Shown here piece by piece: positions 1-8,079 of a stretch of DNA of 64,000 nucleotides. Where the stretch lies: the NCBI GenBank assembly GCA_009780065.1, contig WRAS01000002.1:1-64000 (forward strand). The letters run 5' to 3'. The notes under the pieces are model-generated. The model made no database searches. It had not been told where the DNA came from and saw only the letters and a list, made by a program, of their open reading frames with translations. Within the stretch, counting starts at the first letter, position 1. Every line of letters begins with the position of its first letter. This stretch comes from Bacillota bacterium (GTDB lineage Bacteria; Bacillota; Clostridia; Christensenellales; UBA1242). The position numbers were made by a program, and so were the translations under genes.

Positions 1-123
1 GGGTTTTTTGATGACCCAGGAATTATCCCACGCAGTGGGTAATTCCGAATTTATATTTTTCATTGGTGTCCAAGAAACCGTCTCAGACGGTTTCTTATTA
101 TTTTTTGACCTCCAAAAAAGAAC
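1..123. repeat. Mosaic intergenic repeat, copy 1
   Basis: This block holds three nested palindromes: one around ATTACCCACTGCGTGGGATAAT read on the minus strand, one with arms GAAACCGTC/GACGGTTTC (75-95), and a T-rich terminal part ending CAAAAAAGAAC. The same modules recur near 15.8, 18.4 and 22.25 kb with changed but still complementary stem bases. It lies just past the 3' end of the minus-strand deacetylase gene and could act as its terminator. The window starts inside the block, so its left end is unknown. Confidence 0.7.
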
Positions 124-155
124 CAATACTTTTATCATTTTAACTAAAAAAGTAC

Positions 156-854
156 TTATAATATATTTTCACTAACCCTCACCACATCAAACCCACGTGA
201 CAAATAATAATCAATAATCAAAGGTAACGCAGCCAACGAATGCGCGCACGGATGCATCAAAACCAAATCCCCATTCATGATGTTTTGCGTCGCACGGTTG
301 AATACAATATTAGCGTCTTTGTCACGCCAATCAATTGTGTCTTTTGACCACATAATTGTTGTATAGCCAAGAGACTCCGCCACACGCAGCGTAGTTCTGT
401 TAAAATTGCCGTTCGGCGGTGCGAACAGATTCATCTCTACACCCGCAACACCCATAACCAAATCATGCGTCCCTTGAATTTCGATTCTCTGATTTGCCTC
501 GGATAAATTCCGCATATTACGATGCGTCAGTCCAAGGTTTCCAAGTTCAAACCGCTCGGACATATCCTTTGCAAGCGCCATATTACGCTTAACCCAATTA
601 CCACTAACAAACCATGTTGCATCCACATCACGGTCTTCCAAAATATCCATCATCTGTTTAATATGTTGTGTGTGTGCATTATCGTATACGTTAATCATAA
701 TGGACACATTTTGGTTGTTACGATTCCCATTATAATGGGGTCCAGACACCGCCATATAAATACCGGATAAATCCGTGGTAAAAACAACGACTGACAAGCC
801 TAATAATACAACCGCAATACTTACATTCACAACTAACGAGGTTCGTTTACCCAT
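156..854 (-). CDS. NodB/CE4-type polysaccharide deacetylase-like membrane protein
   Basis: The protein has 232 residues: a signal-anchor helix at about 8-27, then a NodB-fold domain. CE4-like landmarks are ATWFVSGNWV (79-88), GNLGLTHRN (105-113), FAPPNGN (144-150), a SKDTIDW strand (170-176) and VLMHP (198-202). CE4 enzymes deacetylate GlcNAc or MurNAc in peptidoglycan, and in spore formers PdaA/PdaB act on the cortex. Two key positions look changed. The usual catalytic Asp pair is INVYDN, and the first His of the zinc HxxxH motif is Leu (GNLGLTH). It may therefore be inactive or act differently. It lies 62 bp behind the glutamine-synthetase-like gene, probably in the same transcript. Confidence 0.75.
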   Translation of the reverse strand: MGKRTSLVVNVSIAVVLLGLSVVVFTTDLSGIYMAVSGPHYNGNRNNQNVSIMINVYDNAHTQHIKQMMDILEDRDVDATWFVSGNWVKRNMALAKDMSERFELGNLGLTHRNMRNLSEANQRIEIQGTHDLVMGVAGVEMNLFAPPNGNFNRTTLRVAESLGYTTIMWSKDTIDWRDKDANIVFNRATQNIMNGDLVLMHPCAHSLAALPLIIDYYLSRGFDVVRVSENIL

Positions 855-916
855 ACACCAGTTTATTCAAAGATGTAATGGATAATGAATGATGTTGTTA
901 CTCTCTACACTTTTGA

Positions 917-2161
917 TTAGTAAATATCTTTATCGCACATTGCATTATATCTGGCTTTCAACAGGTGACCCATATATTCATGCGGTATACCCAGTACATC
1001 ACCACCATCTTTTTCATCATGCGATGACTTCATAGCAGAATATGTTCCAATCGGCGTCTTGGCAAGTTTAGGTACATCAGCATCAAAAATCCCCTTATTT
1101 GTTACCCCTTCGTGACCCGCGTTTATTAATGCCGTCATTGTTAAATGCGGATAATGACAAAATTCACGCGTGGCAAGACTTGGGTCTGGTCCACGAAACT
1201 CGACACGGTTGGCGCCATTTGGAACACGCACCCATGCCGATCTATCACCGCTATTGACAGCCGTACTTGCCGGCGCCTCAAACCCAGCATCCGAAATTCG
1301 TTCGTATGATTTAATCACATCTGGCCCCATAAAGAACCCCAACTCTCTTGCCCTATGCACTGCACCTGCCGTAAAATCATCCGCAAATCGTGACAATTTA
1401 ACACCATCATCGTAAAAAAGGTTTCTACCATCTTTCTTATCTGCACACGACAGGTGCATATGCAAACCACTTCCAAAATGCCCTTTGCCTAAAATTTTTG
1501 GGTCAAATACCGCGTGATGACCATGTTTGGTTGCAAGCATTCTGACAAACTCGGACAATATTACCACATTATCTGCGGTATCCATTGCCGATTTGTATTT
1601 CAAGATTGCCTCGTGCAATGCACCGTAGTTCTCGGAATGCAATGCCTCAATTTCTATCCCCATATCCCTTGCCATTTCAAATAATGCAACACGGAATTTG
1701 CCGCCTGGTGTCATTGGATCAAAATCGGCATAATCCGAGTTATCCAAGAAATCATCTTTTGTGATTTTACCATCCGGCTTACCTTTCAGCAGATTAAACT
1801 CTAACTCTGCACCTATCATTACCTCGTACGGCAATTTTGCTGCCGTCTTTGCCAAGATAGACCTCACACAATACGGGGATCCTTCACCATTATGATCAAG
1901 TATTCGTGACATGGCTATTCCGGTCCTTGTACGTTCGGTATCCAACAGCGGCGTCGGGATTATTTTGTCATCAGGTACAATTAAGGCATCTGAACGTTTT
2001 TCACTGAAATCCCCCATTCCTCTTACAATACAATTAATATCAATATTGGTTCCGTTGTGCCGTGCATTTTTAAATTCGGCATATGGAATCTCTTTTGATT
2101 TCAATATTCCTCCATTAGGAGGTATGGTCAGGATTCTGACCAAATCAAATTTGTCACTCAT
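917..2161 (-). CDS. Glutamine synthetase family protein (GlnA-like, divergent)
   Basis: The protein has 414 residues with the glutamine-synthetase catalytic fold: AELEF (118-122) with metal-binding Glu, HSENYGALHE (175-184), GSGLHMHLS (230-238), DRSAWVRVP (306-314) and VEFRGPDPS (320-328). Classical GlnA is 440-470 residues, and the motifs here deviate from GSI-alpha/beta (the EVAPGQ segment is replaced). It may be a gamma-glutamyl ligase acting on an amine or amino acid rather than housekeeping GlnA. The start has a clear AAGGAAA site. It follows the M55 aminopeptidase by 36 bp, so a peptide/amino-acid nitrogen salvage unit is plausible. The family call is firm and the substrate is not known. 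Confidence 0.85.
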   Translation of the reverse strand: MSDKFDLVRILTIPPNGGILKSKEIPYAEFKNARHNGTNIDINCIVRGMGDFSEKRSDALIVPDDKIIPTPLLDTERTRTGIAMSRILDHNGEGSPYCVRSILAKTAAKLPYEVMIGAELEFNLLKGKPDGKITKDDFLDNSDYADFDPMTPGGKFRVALFEMARDMGIEIEALHSENYGALHEAILKYKSAMDTADNVVILSEFVRMLATKHGHHAVFDPKILGKGHFGSGLHMHLSCADKKDGRNLFYDDGVKLSRFADDFTAGAVHRARELGFFMGPDVIKSYERISDAGFEAPASTAVNSGDRSAWVRVPNGANRVEFRGPDPSLATREFCHYPHLTMTALINAGHEGVTNKGIFDADVPKLAKTPIGTYSAMKSSHDEKDGGDVLGIPHEYMGHLLKARYNAMCDKDIY

Positions 2162-2197
2162 TTTATTTATTTCCTTTTTATTTTAATTTTTAAATTT

Positions 2198-3004
2198 TTA
2201 AATTTTTTTCAAGAACAATAGTGTTCTCATTATCTCGAAATAATTCGGACAATTAATCTTTACTGTCCTGTCATCCAGTTTCATCGAATTTGGATAAAAC
2301 GATGCCTTGTAACAATCTTTGTGATTTACATATTTAATCAACAATTCAACGTCTTTACCAAAGTCGGTTTTGCGTGCTTTGCTTCTTTTAAGTCCACCGA
2401 TGGCAACTTTCATTGCGGCAACAATTTCCGCCTTGCATTCGGCAATGGTTTTGATCATCACAGTCGCACCGCCAATTCCTTTAAATGTCGAAACAGTAGG
2501 TAGTTTATCTGAATATCTGGATGTTAATCCCTCGTCCCCCACAAGCAATATGGTTGGTACACCATAACACTTTGCCAGTCGCGAATAGATTTCAAACTCC
2601 CCAACACACACACCATCAATTTTTATTTCATCAATTACATTTGGCATTATTGTGTGACTGAGTGGATTGGCGCCGTTGCCATTTTCGCTGTGCATGCCAA
2701 GAAACACTATGCCATCAAATTTGTTGTCGATGGCTGCAATCATACCGTTTGGACATTCTGTCCAGCCACGAACCAATTTGGTTTTGTTCGGCAACATTTC
2801 GGGCAAGATATTACGTGCCGTATCATGCGCGTCTTTTACCCAAATTTCGGTCGCACCAGCGTCAATGGCAGACTTGCATGCAGTCGCAACGATATCTGTT
2901 GCTATGACACGTACTCGCTCGTACTCGGGATTACCCGCCGTAACATCACTCCAATCATTGACGCTTGGCATGCCTTCGAAATCCACACATATAAATATTT
3001 TCAT
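2198..3004 (-). CDS. dppA: M55 family metallopeptidase (DppA-type D-aminopeptidase)
   Basis: The protein has 268 residues with the M55 zinc ligands in place: Asp8 and Glu10 in VDFEG, His60 in VKDAHDT, His105 in FLGMHS, and a Glu near 136-138. DppA of Bacillus is a decameric D-stereospecific aminopeptidase that releases D-Ala from D-amino-acid peptides such as cell-wall fragments. The motif SDVTAGNPEYERVR (19-32) is also typical of the family. It has a strong AAAGGAG site and is the first full-length gene downstream of the structured leader at 3158-3311, so it is the most direct target of that control element. Confidence 0.88.
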   Translation of the reverse strand: MKIFICVDFEGMPSVNDWSDVTAGNPEYERVRVIATDIVATACKSAIDAGATEIWVKDAHDTARNILPEMLPNKTKLVRGWTECPNGMIAAIDNKFDGIVFLGMHSENGNGANPLSHTIMPNVIDEIKIDGVCVGEFEIYSRLAKCYGVPTILLVGDEGLTSRYSDKLPTVSTFKGIGGATVMIKTIAECKAEIVAAMKVAIGGLKRSKARKTDFGKDVELLIKYVNHKDCYKASFYPNSMKLDDRTVKINCPNYFEIMRTLLFLKKI

Positions 3005-3085
3005 TTTTAATTCTCCTTTAATTTTTAATTGCGTTAATTAAAAAATCGCTGGAGAAATGCCTTGTGATACAAATGAGATGAAATC

Positions 3086-3133
3086 TCAATTGCTTTGGGG
3101 ATACCCCCTTGTTTCTAACACTTTATTTTTCAT
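3086..3133 (-). CDS. Candidate 15-residue leader ORF
   Basis: A minus-strand ATG at 3133 with an AAAAAGGA site 6-7 nt upstream opens a 15-codon frame (MKNKVLETRGYPQSN) between the leader terminator and the M55 gene. It could be a leader peptide or the residue of a truncated gene. Nothing in its composition points to a specific amino acid. No homology is claimed and it could be coincidental. Confidence 0.3.
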   Translation of the reverse strand: MKNKVLETRGYPQSN

Positions 3134-3157
3134 TTTTGTTTCCTTTTTAAATTCAAA

Positions 3158-3188
3158 TAAAAAACACCCGAGCCGTTGCTCAGGTGTT
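3158..3188 (-). terminator. Intrinsic terminator/attenuator in the M55-GS leader
   Basis: On the minus strand an 11-bp stem AACACCTGAGC / GCTCGGGTGTT (3163-3173 with 3178-3188, one wobble) with a 4-nt loop is followed by TTTTTATTTG. It sits about 110 nt after the predicted transcription start and before any long reading frame, as in riboswitch or attenuator leaders. Confidence 0.8.
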
Positions 3189-3206
3189 CTATCAAAGTTT
3201 TTTTTC

Positions 3207-3285
3207 TTTGAACCCCTTACGCAACATTAATTTTGTGCGTAAAGAGTTTCCTTACACACTAGATTAAAATTCCTGCTGGTTCAAA
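3207..3285 (-). promoter_or_regulatory. Structured leader RNA with alternative stems (riboswitch-like, class not recognised)
   Basis: In the minus-strand transcript an 8-bp closing stem is formed by TTTGAACC (3278-3285) and GGTTCAAA (3207-3214). Inside it, segment CTTTACGCAC (3235-3244) can pair with the upstream GTGTGTAAG (3251-3259) or with the downstream GTTGCGTAAG (3216-3225), but not with both. It lies between a consensus promoter and a terminator. I do not recognise T-box, lysine, glycine, SAM, purine, TPP or glutamine riboswitch signatures. Confidence 0.65.
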
Positions 3286-3305
3286 TTTCTGAATTCCATA
3301 ACTAT

Positions 3306-3334
3306 ATTATGACACACAATATAAATTTTGTCAA
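3306..3334 (-). promoter_or_regulatory. Sigma-A-type promoter for the M55-GS-deacetylase unit
   Basis: TTGACA (3329-3334) and CATAAT (3306-3311) are separated by exactly 17 bp on the minus strand. Initiation would fall near 3299, just upstream of the structured leader. Confidence 0.8.
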
Positions 3335-3365
3335 TGCAAAAACTTTTCCCATGTTATAATATTTA

Positions 3366-3857
3366 ATGGATATAAGAATACAAACATCTGACAAAATATT
3401 TCATTTGGTGGTTCGCGGAATCATCAAACAAGACGGAAAATATTTGGTTATGCAGGTAACAGAACCCGACGGCAATATTTCCAGTTTCCATTTCCCCGGC
3501 GGACATGTCGCATTCGGCGAGACAACCGAACAAGCCATCAAACGCGAAATCAAAGAAGAGGTAGGATGCGATATTGATGTAAAGTTAACTTTCACTCATG
3601 AAAACTTTTGGGTGCATAACAATGTGCAATATCATTCGATCGAGTTCTATTATTTGGCGACACCATTAATAAAACTGGAAACAAAAGACCGCATCGTCAC
3701 CGAAGATGACCACGGCATTATTAAAAAATTGGATTTCCGCTGGTTAACGCCTGCGGAACTTGAAAACTTTGATGTGCGCCCCATAACAATAAAGAACATG
3801 GTCGTGAAAGGAAAATTAGACCAATCGTGTCATGTTATTAACCACAAAAGAAAATAG
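3366..3857 (+). CDS. Nudix hydrolase
   Basis: The protein has 163 residues with a complete Nudix box: GGHVAFGE (45-52) followed by REIKEEVG (60-67). Nudix enzymes cleave nucleoside diphosphates linked to other groups, and this family cannot be assigned a substrate from the box alone. The C-terminal WLTPAEL segment is common in MutT/ADP-ribose-type members. The ATG lies 5 nt after TATAAT (3355-3360) with no ribosome-binding site, so the mRNA is probably leaderless. It is transcribed divergently from the M55 unit. Confidence 0.88.
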   Translation: MDIRIQTSDKIFHLVVRGIIKQDGKYLVMQVTEPDGNISSFHFPGGHVAFGETTEQAIKREIKEEVGCDIDVKLTFTHENFWVHNNVQYHSIEFYYLATPLIKLETKDRIVTEDDHGIIKKLDFRWLTPAELENFDVRPITIKNMVVKGKLDQSCHVINHKRK

Positions 3858-4050
3858 CAACAACCCATACCATATCAAGCACAAAACTATAAAGAACCAC
3901 GTTTCAATTAGATTTTGGAATATTTTTTACGGTGCGGAACTTTTATCATCTAAAAATGTCATTTATTCTATGAGGGACCCTCATAAATCCTTTGCCGACA
4001 TATATAAATATTTATAACCAATACTTTGTGTCAATACAAAACAATATTTC

Positions 4051-4136
4051 ATCTTTAATGCGATGGGGAGTCAAGAGGGGCCTCGCTAGCCCCTCTTGGG
4101 GTTTTTTGGTTCTTTTTTGGCCTCCAAAAAAGAACA
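4051..4136. repeat. Mosaic intergenic repeat, copy 2 (convergent terminator position)
   Basis: The block contains the hairpin AAGAGGGG/CCCCTCTT around CCTCGCTAG, followed by a T-run and a second palindrome GTTCTTTTTTGG/CCAAAAAAGAAC. The same hairpin and flank (TCCTTAATG) recur at 15.73 and 18.22 kb. It lies between the convergent Nudix and alaS genes and looks able to terminate both. I see nothing else in 3858-4050. Confidence 0.75.
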
Positions 4137-4164
4137 AATATTTTTACATTAAAGAACAAATAAA

Positions 4165-5934
4165 CTACATCAACACCCCGCGAATACGTCGTATACCAGC
4201 CGCCACACTTTCCTCTTTTTGCAGTTTAAACGTACCCAATTCACTGGTATTTTCGACATGCGGTCCACCACAAATTTCAAAATCTTTTCCAATACCGTAA
4301 ACCTTTACCATGTCACCGTATCTGTCTGTAAAGATTCCAACCGCACCTTGCTTCTTTGCGTCCCCCATTGTCATCTCGACACATGTCACTGGCAAATTCT
4401 TTTTAATAATCTCGTTCACCATATCTTCGATACGCTGTTTTTCCTCGTCTGTCATTTTACGGTCTAGGTTAAAATCAAACCTAAGACGCTCAGGTGTTAT
4501 GTTGGAACCCTTTTGATTAACACTGTCTCCATACTCACGTCTAAGCACCGCAAGCAAAATATGCGTAACCGTATGCAATTTTGTGGTCGCACCCGTTGTG
4601 TCCGCCAACCCGCCCTTAAACGCCCCAACGTTAGCGGTTTGCGATGCCACGGTATGTTTTTCACGTGCCGCATTGTATTCATCCATGTTTATTTTTAATC
4701 CACGCTCGGTCGCCAATTCACGGGTCAATTCAATTGGAAAACCATACGTTTCGTATAATCTGAATGCGGTCCAACCACTTAACTCCTTCGTCTTTAAATG
4801 ACCGACAACCTTTTCAAATTCCTTTAATCCTTGGGTTAATGTCTTTTCAAACTTTGCAACCTCAGCCATGAATACTTCCTCAATTTTCTTTACGCCCTGC
4901 TTAATCTCTGGATAAAACTCACCCAACATCTTTACAAAGAATTTAACAATAGTTGCGTAAATATCTCGCCCACATCCAAGTTTATTTGCGCTACGCACCG
5001 CACGACGGATAAGACGCCTAAGGACATAGCCCTGCGCCGTATTCGACGGAACAACGCCGTCCGCAATCATTACAACCGACGCACGAACATGCTCGGCAAT
5101 AATTCTTACGTCATTGTTCATCTTGTCAAGATTTGCACTTTTCAAAATTGCCTGAATTGCACCATCATAAATCTCTGTTTCGTAAACAGATTTTTTCCCT
5201 TGACTAAGGCACAGAATTCGCTCCAACCCCATTCCTGTATCCACGTTTTGTTGTTTGGCTGAGTATGGTTTTGCACCCGCAGTCGGAATTATAAATTGCA
5301 TGTAAACATCGTTCCCAATCTCGACAAATTTTCCACACTCGCATGATGGGTTACAGTTTTTGTTTTTACACTGCGTTTCTTTTAATACCATAAACATTTC
5401 ACTGCATGGTCCGCAAGGCCCTGTACCACTTGGTAATTGCCACCAGTTATCGGATTTCGGCAAAAAGAATATCCGTTCATTTGGTATTCCGATACCGCGC
5501 CAAAAATCCGCACATTCCTCGTCCCGTGGGGCTATATCATCGCCTTCAAAACATGTTACATAAACACGCTTTGGGTCAATGCCAAGATATTTTTTATCTG
5601 TCAGAAATTCGTAACTCCATGCAACTTTTTCCTTTTTGAAATAATCACCCAGACTCCAGTTCCCCATCATTTCAAAAAATGTTAGGTGTGTTTCATCGCC
5701 AACTTCTTCGATATCGCCTGTTCGAATACATTTTTGAATGTTCGCCAACCGCATTCCCAATGGATGGGTCTCGCCCATCAAATACGGCACTAAAGGATGC
5801 ATACCGCTGTTAATGAACAAAACACTTGCATCATTTTCCGGCACGATAGATGCAGACGGTATTATTGCATGCCCACGCTCGGCATAAAAGTTCAGCCACA
5901 TTTCGCGAAGTTGTTTATATGTTAATTTTTTCAT
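4165..5934 (-). CDS. alaS: Alanyl-tRNA synthetase, short form lacking the C-Ala domain
   Basis: About 589 residues from MKKLTYKQL. It charges tRNA-Ala. The aminoacylation core is present (INSGMHPLVPYL, FFEMMGNWSLGDYF, GTGPCGPCSE, DTGMGLERI), followed by the tRNA-binding region and an editing domain with HTVTH (454-458) and CGGPH (555-559, normally CGGTH). The protein stops directly after editing. Typical bacterial AlaS is 850-880 residues and ends in the C-Ala domain, which is missing here. The upstream in-frame extension to 5955 is rejected. The chosen ATG follows TATATT by 7 nt, with TTGAAC 18 bp further up and no Shine-Dalgarno. There is no room for the T-box leader common on Firmicute alaS genes. 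Confidence 0.93.
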   Translation of the reverse strand: MKKLTYKQLREMWLNFYAERGHAIIPSASIVPENDASVLFINSGMHPLVPYLMGETHPLGMRLANIQKCIRTGDIEEVGDETHLTFFEMMGNWSLGDYFKKEKVAWSYEFLTDKKYLGIDPKRVYVTCFEGDDIAPRDEECADFWRGIGIPNERIFFLPKSDNWWQLPSGTGPCGPCSEMFMVLKETQCKNKNCNPSCECGKFVEIGNDVYMQFIIPTAGAKPYSAKQQNVDTGMGLERILCLSQGKKSVYETEIYDGAIQAILKSANLDKMNNDVRIIAEHVRASVVMIADGVVPSNTAQGYVLRRLIRRAVRSANKLGCGRDIYATIVKFFVKMLGEFYPEIKQGVKKIEEVFMAEVAKFEKTLTQGLKEFEKVVGHLKTKELSGWTAFRLYETYGFPIELTRELATERGLKINMDEYNAAREKHTVASQTANVGAFKGGLADTTGATTKLHTVTHILLAVLRREYGDSVNQKGSNITPERLRFDFNLDRKMTDEEKQRIEDMVNEIIKKNLPVTCVEMTMGDAKKQGAVGIFTDRYGDMVKVYGIGKDFEICGGPHVENTSELGTFKLQKEESVAAGIRRIRGVLM

Positions 5935-6033
5935 AATACAGAATATATCACACAAAGCATTTAAAGTTCAACAAGTTCTTGACTAAAATTTAAGTCTTTG
6001 AAATACTAAGGATAGTACATTTTGGGGGAACAA

Positions 6034-8079
6034 ATGGAAAAGAACAAAGACGAAAAAGTAAATAACCTGCGTGCGGCACCAAAGCCGTATATACCTGTAG
6101 AAGCCGCACCTAATGTTGCGCCAAAACGCGTCACCGCCACAAGCAAGCCTGTTAAAGAGATTTCTAAAGATGCAACGACCAAAGAAAAACCACCAGCCGG
6201 CAAAGTCGAAAAAGAAAAAAAGACCCCTGCAAAAAACACTAAAGCAAAAGAAGAAAAAACAGATAAACCAGCACCAAAACCAATTACAGCAGCACCTGCA
6301 CCCAAGCCAATTGCGCCAGCAGCCGCGCCAAAACCTATACAACCAGTCGCCGCACCTAAACCAGTTATGCCGGCCCCTGCCCCACGCCCTATTACACCAG
6401 TTAATGCACCTAAACCTATACAACCAGCGGCGGCGCCAAAACCTGTTATGCCCGCACCTGCACCACGTCCAATCCAACCAATCGTTCAAGATTCACCTAA
6501 GCCCGTCGTACCTGCGCCTGCACCAAAGCCAATTACACCAGTCACAGCACCACAGCCAATAGCGGCGGCACCTGCACCAAGACCAGTTCCGCCTATCCCG
6601 GTCCCAACACCTGTTACCACTCCGCCTACACCAAAAGTGGAACCAATCCCCGCACCACCTCCCCCTAGACCTGAACCCATCAAGGTTCCAGAGCCAAAAC
6701 CAACAACTATCGTTCAACCTAAAGTTGCACCACCACAGCCTAAACCATTGCCAACGCCTAAGCCGCTCCCTGCGCCAAAAGCAAAAGCAACCCAAAAGAA
6801 AACACCTGCGAAACGAATTAGTGCCGCACGTCCAACCCTTAGCGCACGCGAAAAATTTGCAGTATTCATTGACATTGATAATACAAATGCGTCCGTCACC
6901 AATTTGATGGAAATCTTTTCCGTTCTTAAAAGCCGTGGCGAAATCTTGTTTGCAAAAATCTATGGTTATTCTGATGATAAAGTAAACGAATTCGAAGAAT
7001 TTATCATCAGCGAACGTGTGGAAACAATCGGCAAGATGCGATACAAAATAGACGATAAAAGCACAATTGACACACGTCTTATCACCGATGCAATTCGTAT
7101 TACAGCCCAACATGAATTTGATACCGTCTTTATTTGGGCGGGCGTGGGTGACATGGTACCGCTGTTCTCGGCACTTAAAGAAAACAACGTAAATACAGCC
7201 AGTGTAGACATCGATGACTTTGATACACAAAACCGTTTCGTAGACCAAAGATTAAAGTTGTTCAGCGAATATACGTCCGTGGGAAATGGAATAAAGCGAC
7301 GTTCCAGTCCACAAACCGCGTGGACACCAATGCCCGCCCAGCCAGACCAAGTTGAAGACCAAATCGAAGAAGCCACCACGGCGACAGCCCCAAAAGCCGC
7401 GAACTTACCCGACATTTTCGAGGGATATGTTCCGCCTGCACTTCCAAGACGGGACGGTGCGCCTGAACTTGGCTCCCGTGAAACTGAATTAACAACAATG
7501 TTTGATAACAAGAATTTCCAGGTAGACGAAGATGCGGATATCGAAGATGAATTGTTTGACCCCCTGAACGCGAATGCAATGTTAACCGCAGTCTTTATGG
7601 CAGATCACTATGACAAAGTGGCTGGAGAAGTAAACTATCTCGGAGACCTTGGCGCAATTGAAAGTGCCGAGTCTCCTCAACCCGTCACCGCACCAACACC
7701 AATTACCCCAGAGCCAATTGCATCACCAACATCTATCCAACCAGTAACAATAGGCTCTATCGAGGTTCCGACACCAATAGACGCACCACCAGCACCTGCA
7801 CCAAGACCAATTACCCCAGAACCAACTACAGCACCTGCACCAAAACCGGAACCAGTTCATGACGGTGTAGAATTGTCCACAGACGATTTACTTGGGTTTG
7901 GTACCCTAACCGAAGTTCCAAGAATACGTGCCGAAGTCAAAAGCCCAGACGCATATGATGCCGGCGAATCAGAGCGTTATGATCCAAGCCAAGATAAACC
8001 CGCCGATTCAGGTGAGGATGCCGAAGATGAATATCAAAGTTCAATAAGTGAATTCAACCAACCAAGCGAGTTCAAGTAA
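6034..8079 (+). CDS. NYN (PIN-like) domain protein with Pro/Ala-rich arms
   Basis: About 681 residues. Residues 20-270 are a low-complexity region dominated by PAPKPI/APRPI-type repeats with an early Lys-rich part. Residues about 274-410 form an NYN domain (FAVFIDIDNTN near 277, FIWAGVGDMVPL near 364, VDIDDFDTQNRF), with the Asp residues expected of a PIN/NYN RNase metal site. A second Pro-rich stretch is near 547-610, and the tail is acidic. NYN domains are predicted RNA-cleaving nucleases. The long disordered arms suggest scaffolding or binding to a partner. The ATG at 6034 is preferred over TTG 6022 because GGGGG lies 5 nt upstream. Its 3' end overlaps convergent tsaD by 8 bp. Confidence 0.75.
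   Translation: MEKNKDEKVNNLRAAPKPYIPVEAAPNVAPKRVTATSKPVKEISKDATTKEKPPAGKVEKEKKTPAKNTKAKEEKTDKPAPKPITAAPAPKPIAPAAAPKPIQPVAAPKPVMPAPAPRPITPVNAPKPIQPAAAPKPVMPAPAPRPIQPIVQDSPKPVVPAPAPKPITPVTAPQPIAAAPAPRPVPPIPVPTPVTTPPTPKVEPIPAPPPPRPEPIKVPEPKPTTIVQPKVAPPQPKPLPTPKPLPAPKAKATQKKTPAKRISAARPTLSAREKFAVFIDIDNTNASVTNLMEIFSVLKSRGEILFAKIYGYSDDKVNEFEEFIISERVETIGKMRYKIDDKSTIDTRLITDAIRITAQHEFDTVFIWAGVGDMVPLFSALKENNVNTASVDIDDFDTQNRFVDQRLKLFSEYTSVGNGIKRRSSPQTAWTPMPAQPDQVEDQIEEATTATAPKAANLPDIFEGYVPPALPRRDGAPELGSRETELTTMFDNKNFQVDEDADIEDELFDPLNANAMLTAVFMADHYDKVAGEVNYLGDLGAIESAESPQPVTAPTPITPEPIASPTSIQPVTIGSIEVPTPIDAPPAPAPRPITPEPTTAPAPKPEPVHDGVELSTDDLLGFGTLTEVPRIRAEVKSPDAYDAGESERYDPSQDKPADSGEDAEDEYQSSISEFNQPSEFK

Noticed and set aside
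3158..3311. T-box leader
   Set aside because: The AGGGTGGNACCGCG anti-terminator bulge is absent, and the downstream genes are not synthetases or transporters.
6250..6680. CRISPR-like periodicity in the NYN gene
   Set aside because: The periodicity comes from PAPKPI-type protein repeats with degenerate codons. There are no conserved direct DNA repeats with unique spacers.
5983..7248. Long minus-strand frames opposite the NYN gene
   Set aside because: The low-complexity Pro/Ala codons on the plus strand produce Trp/Cys/Gly-rich antisense frames. No start signals, and composition unlike any protein.
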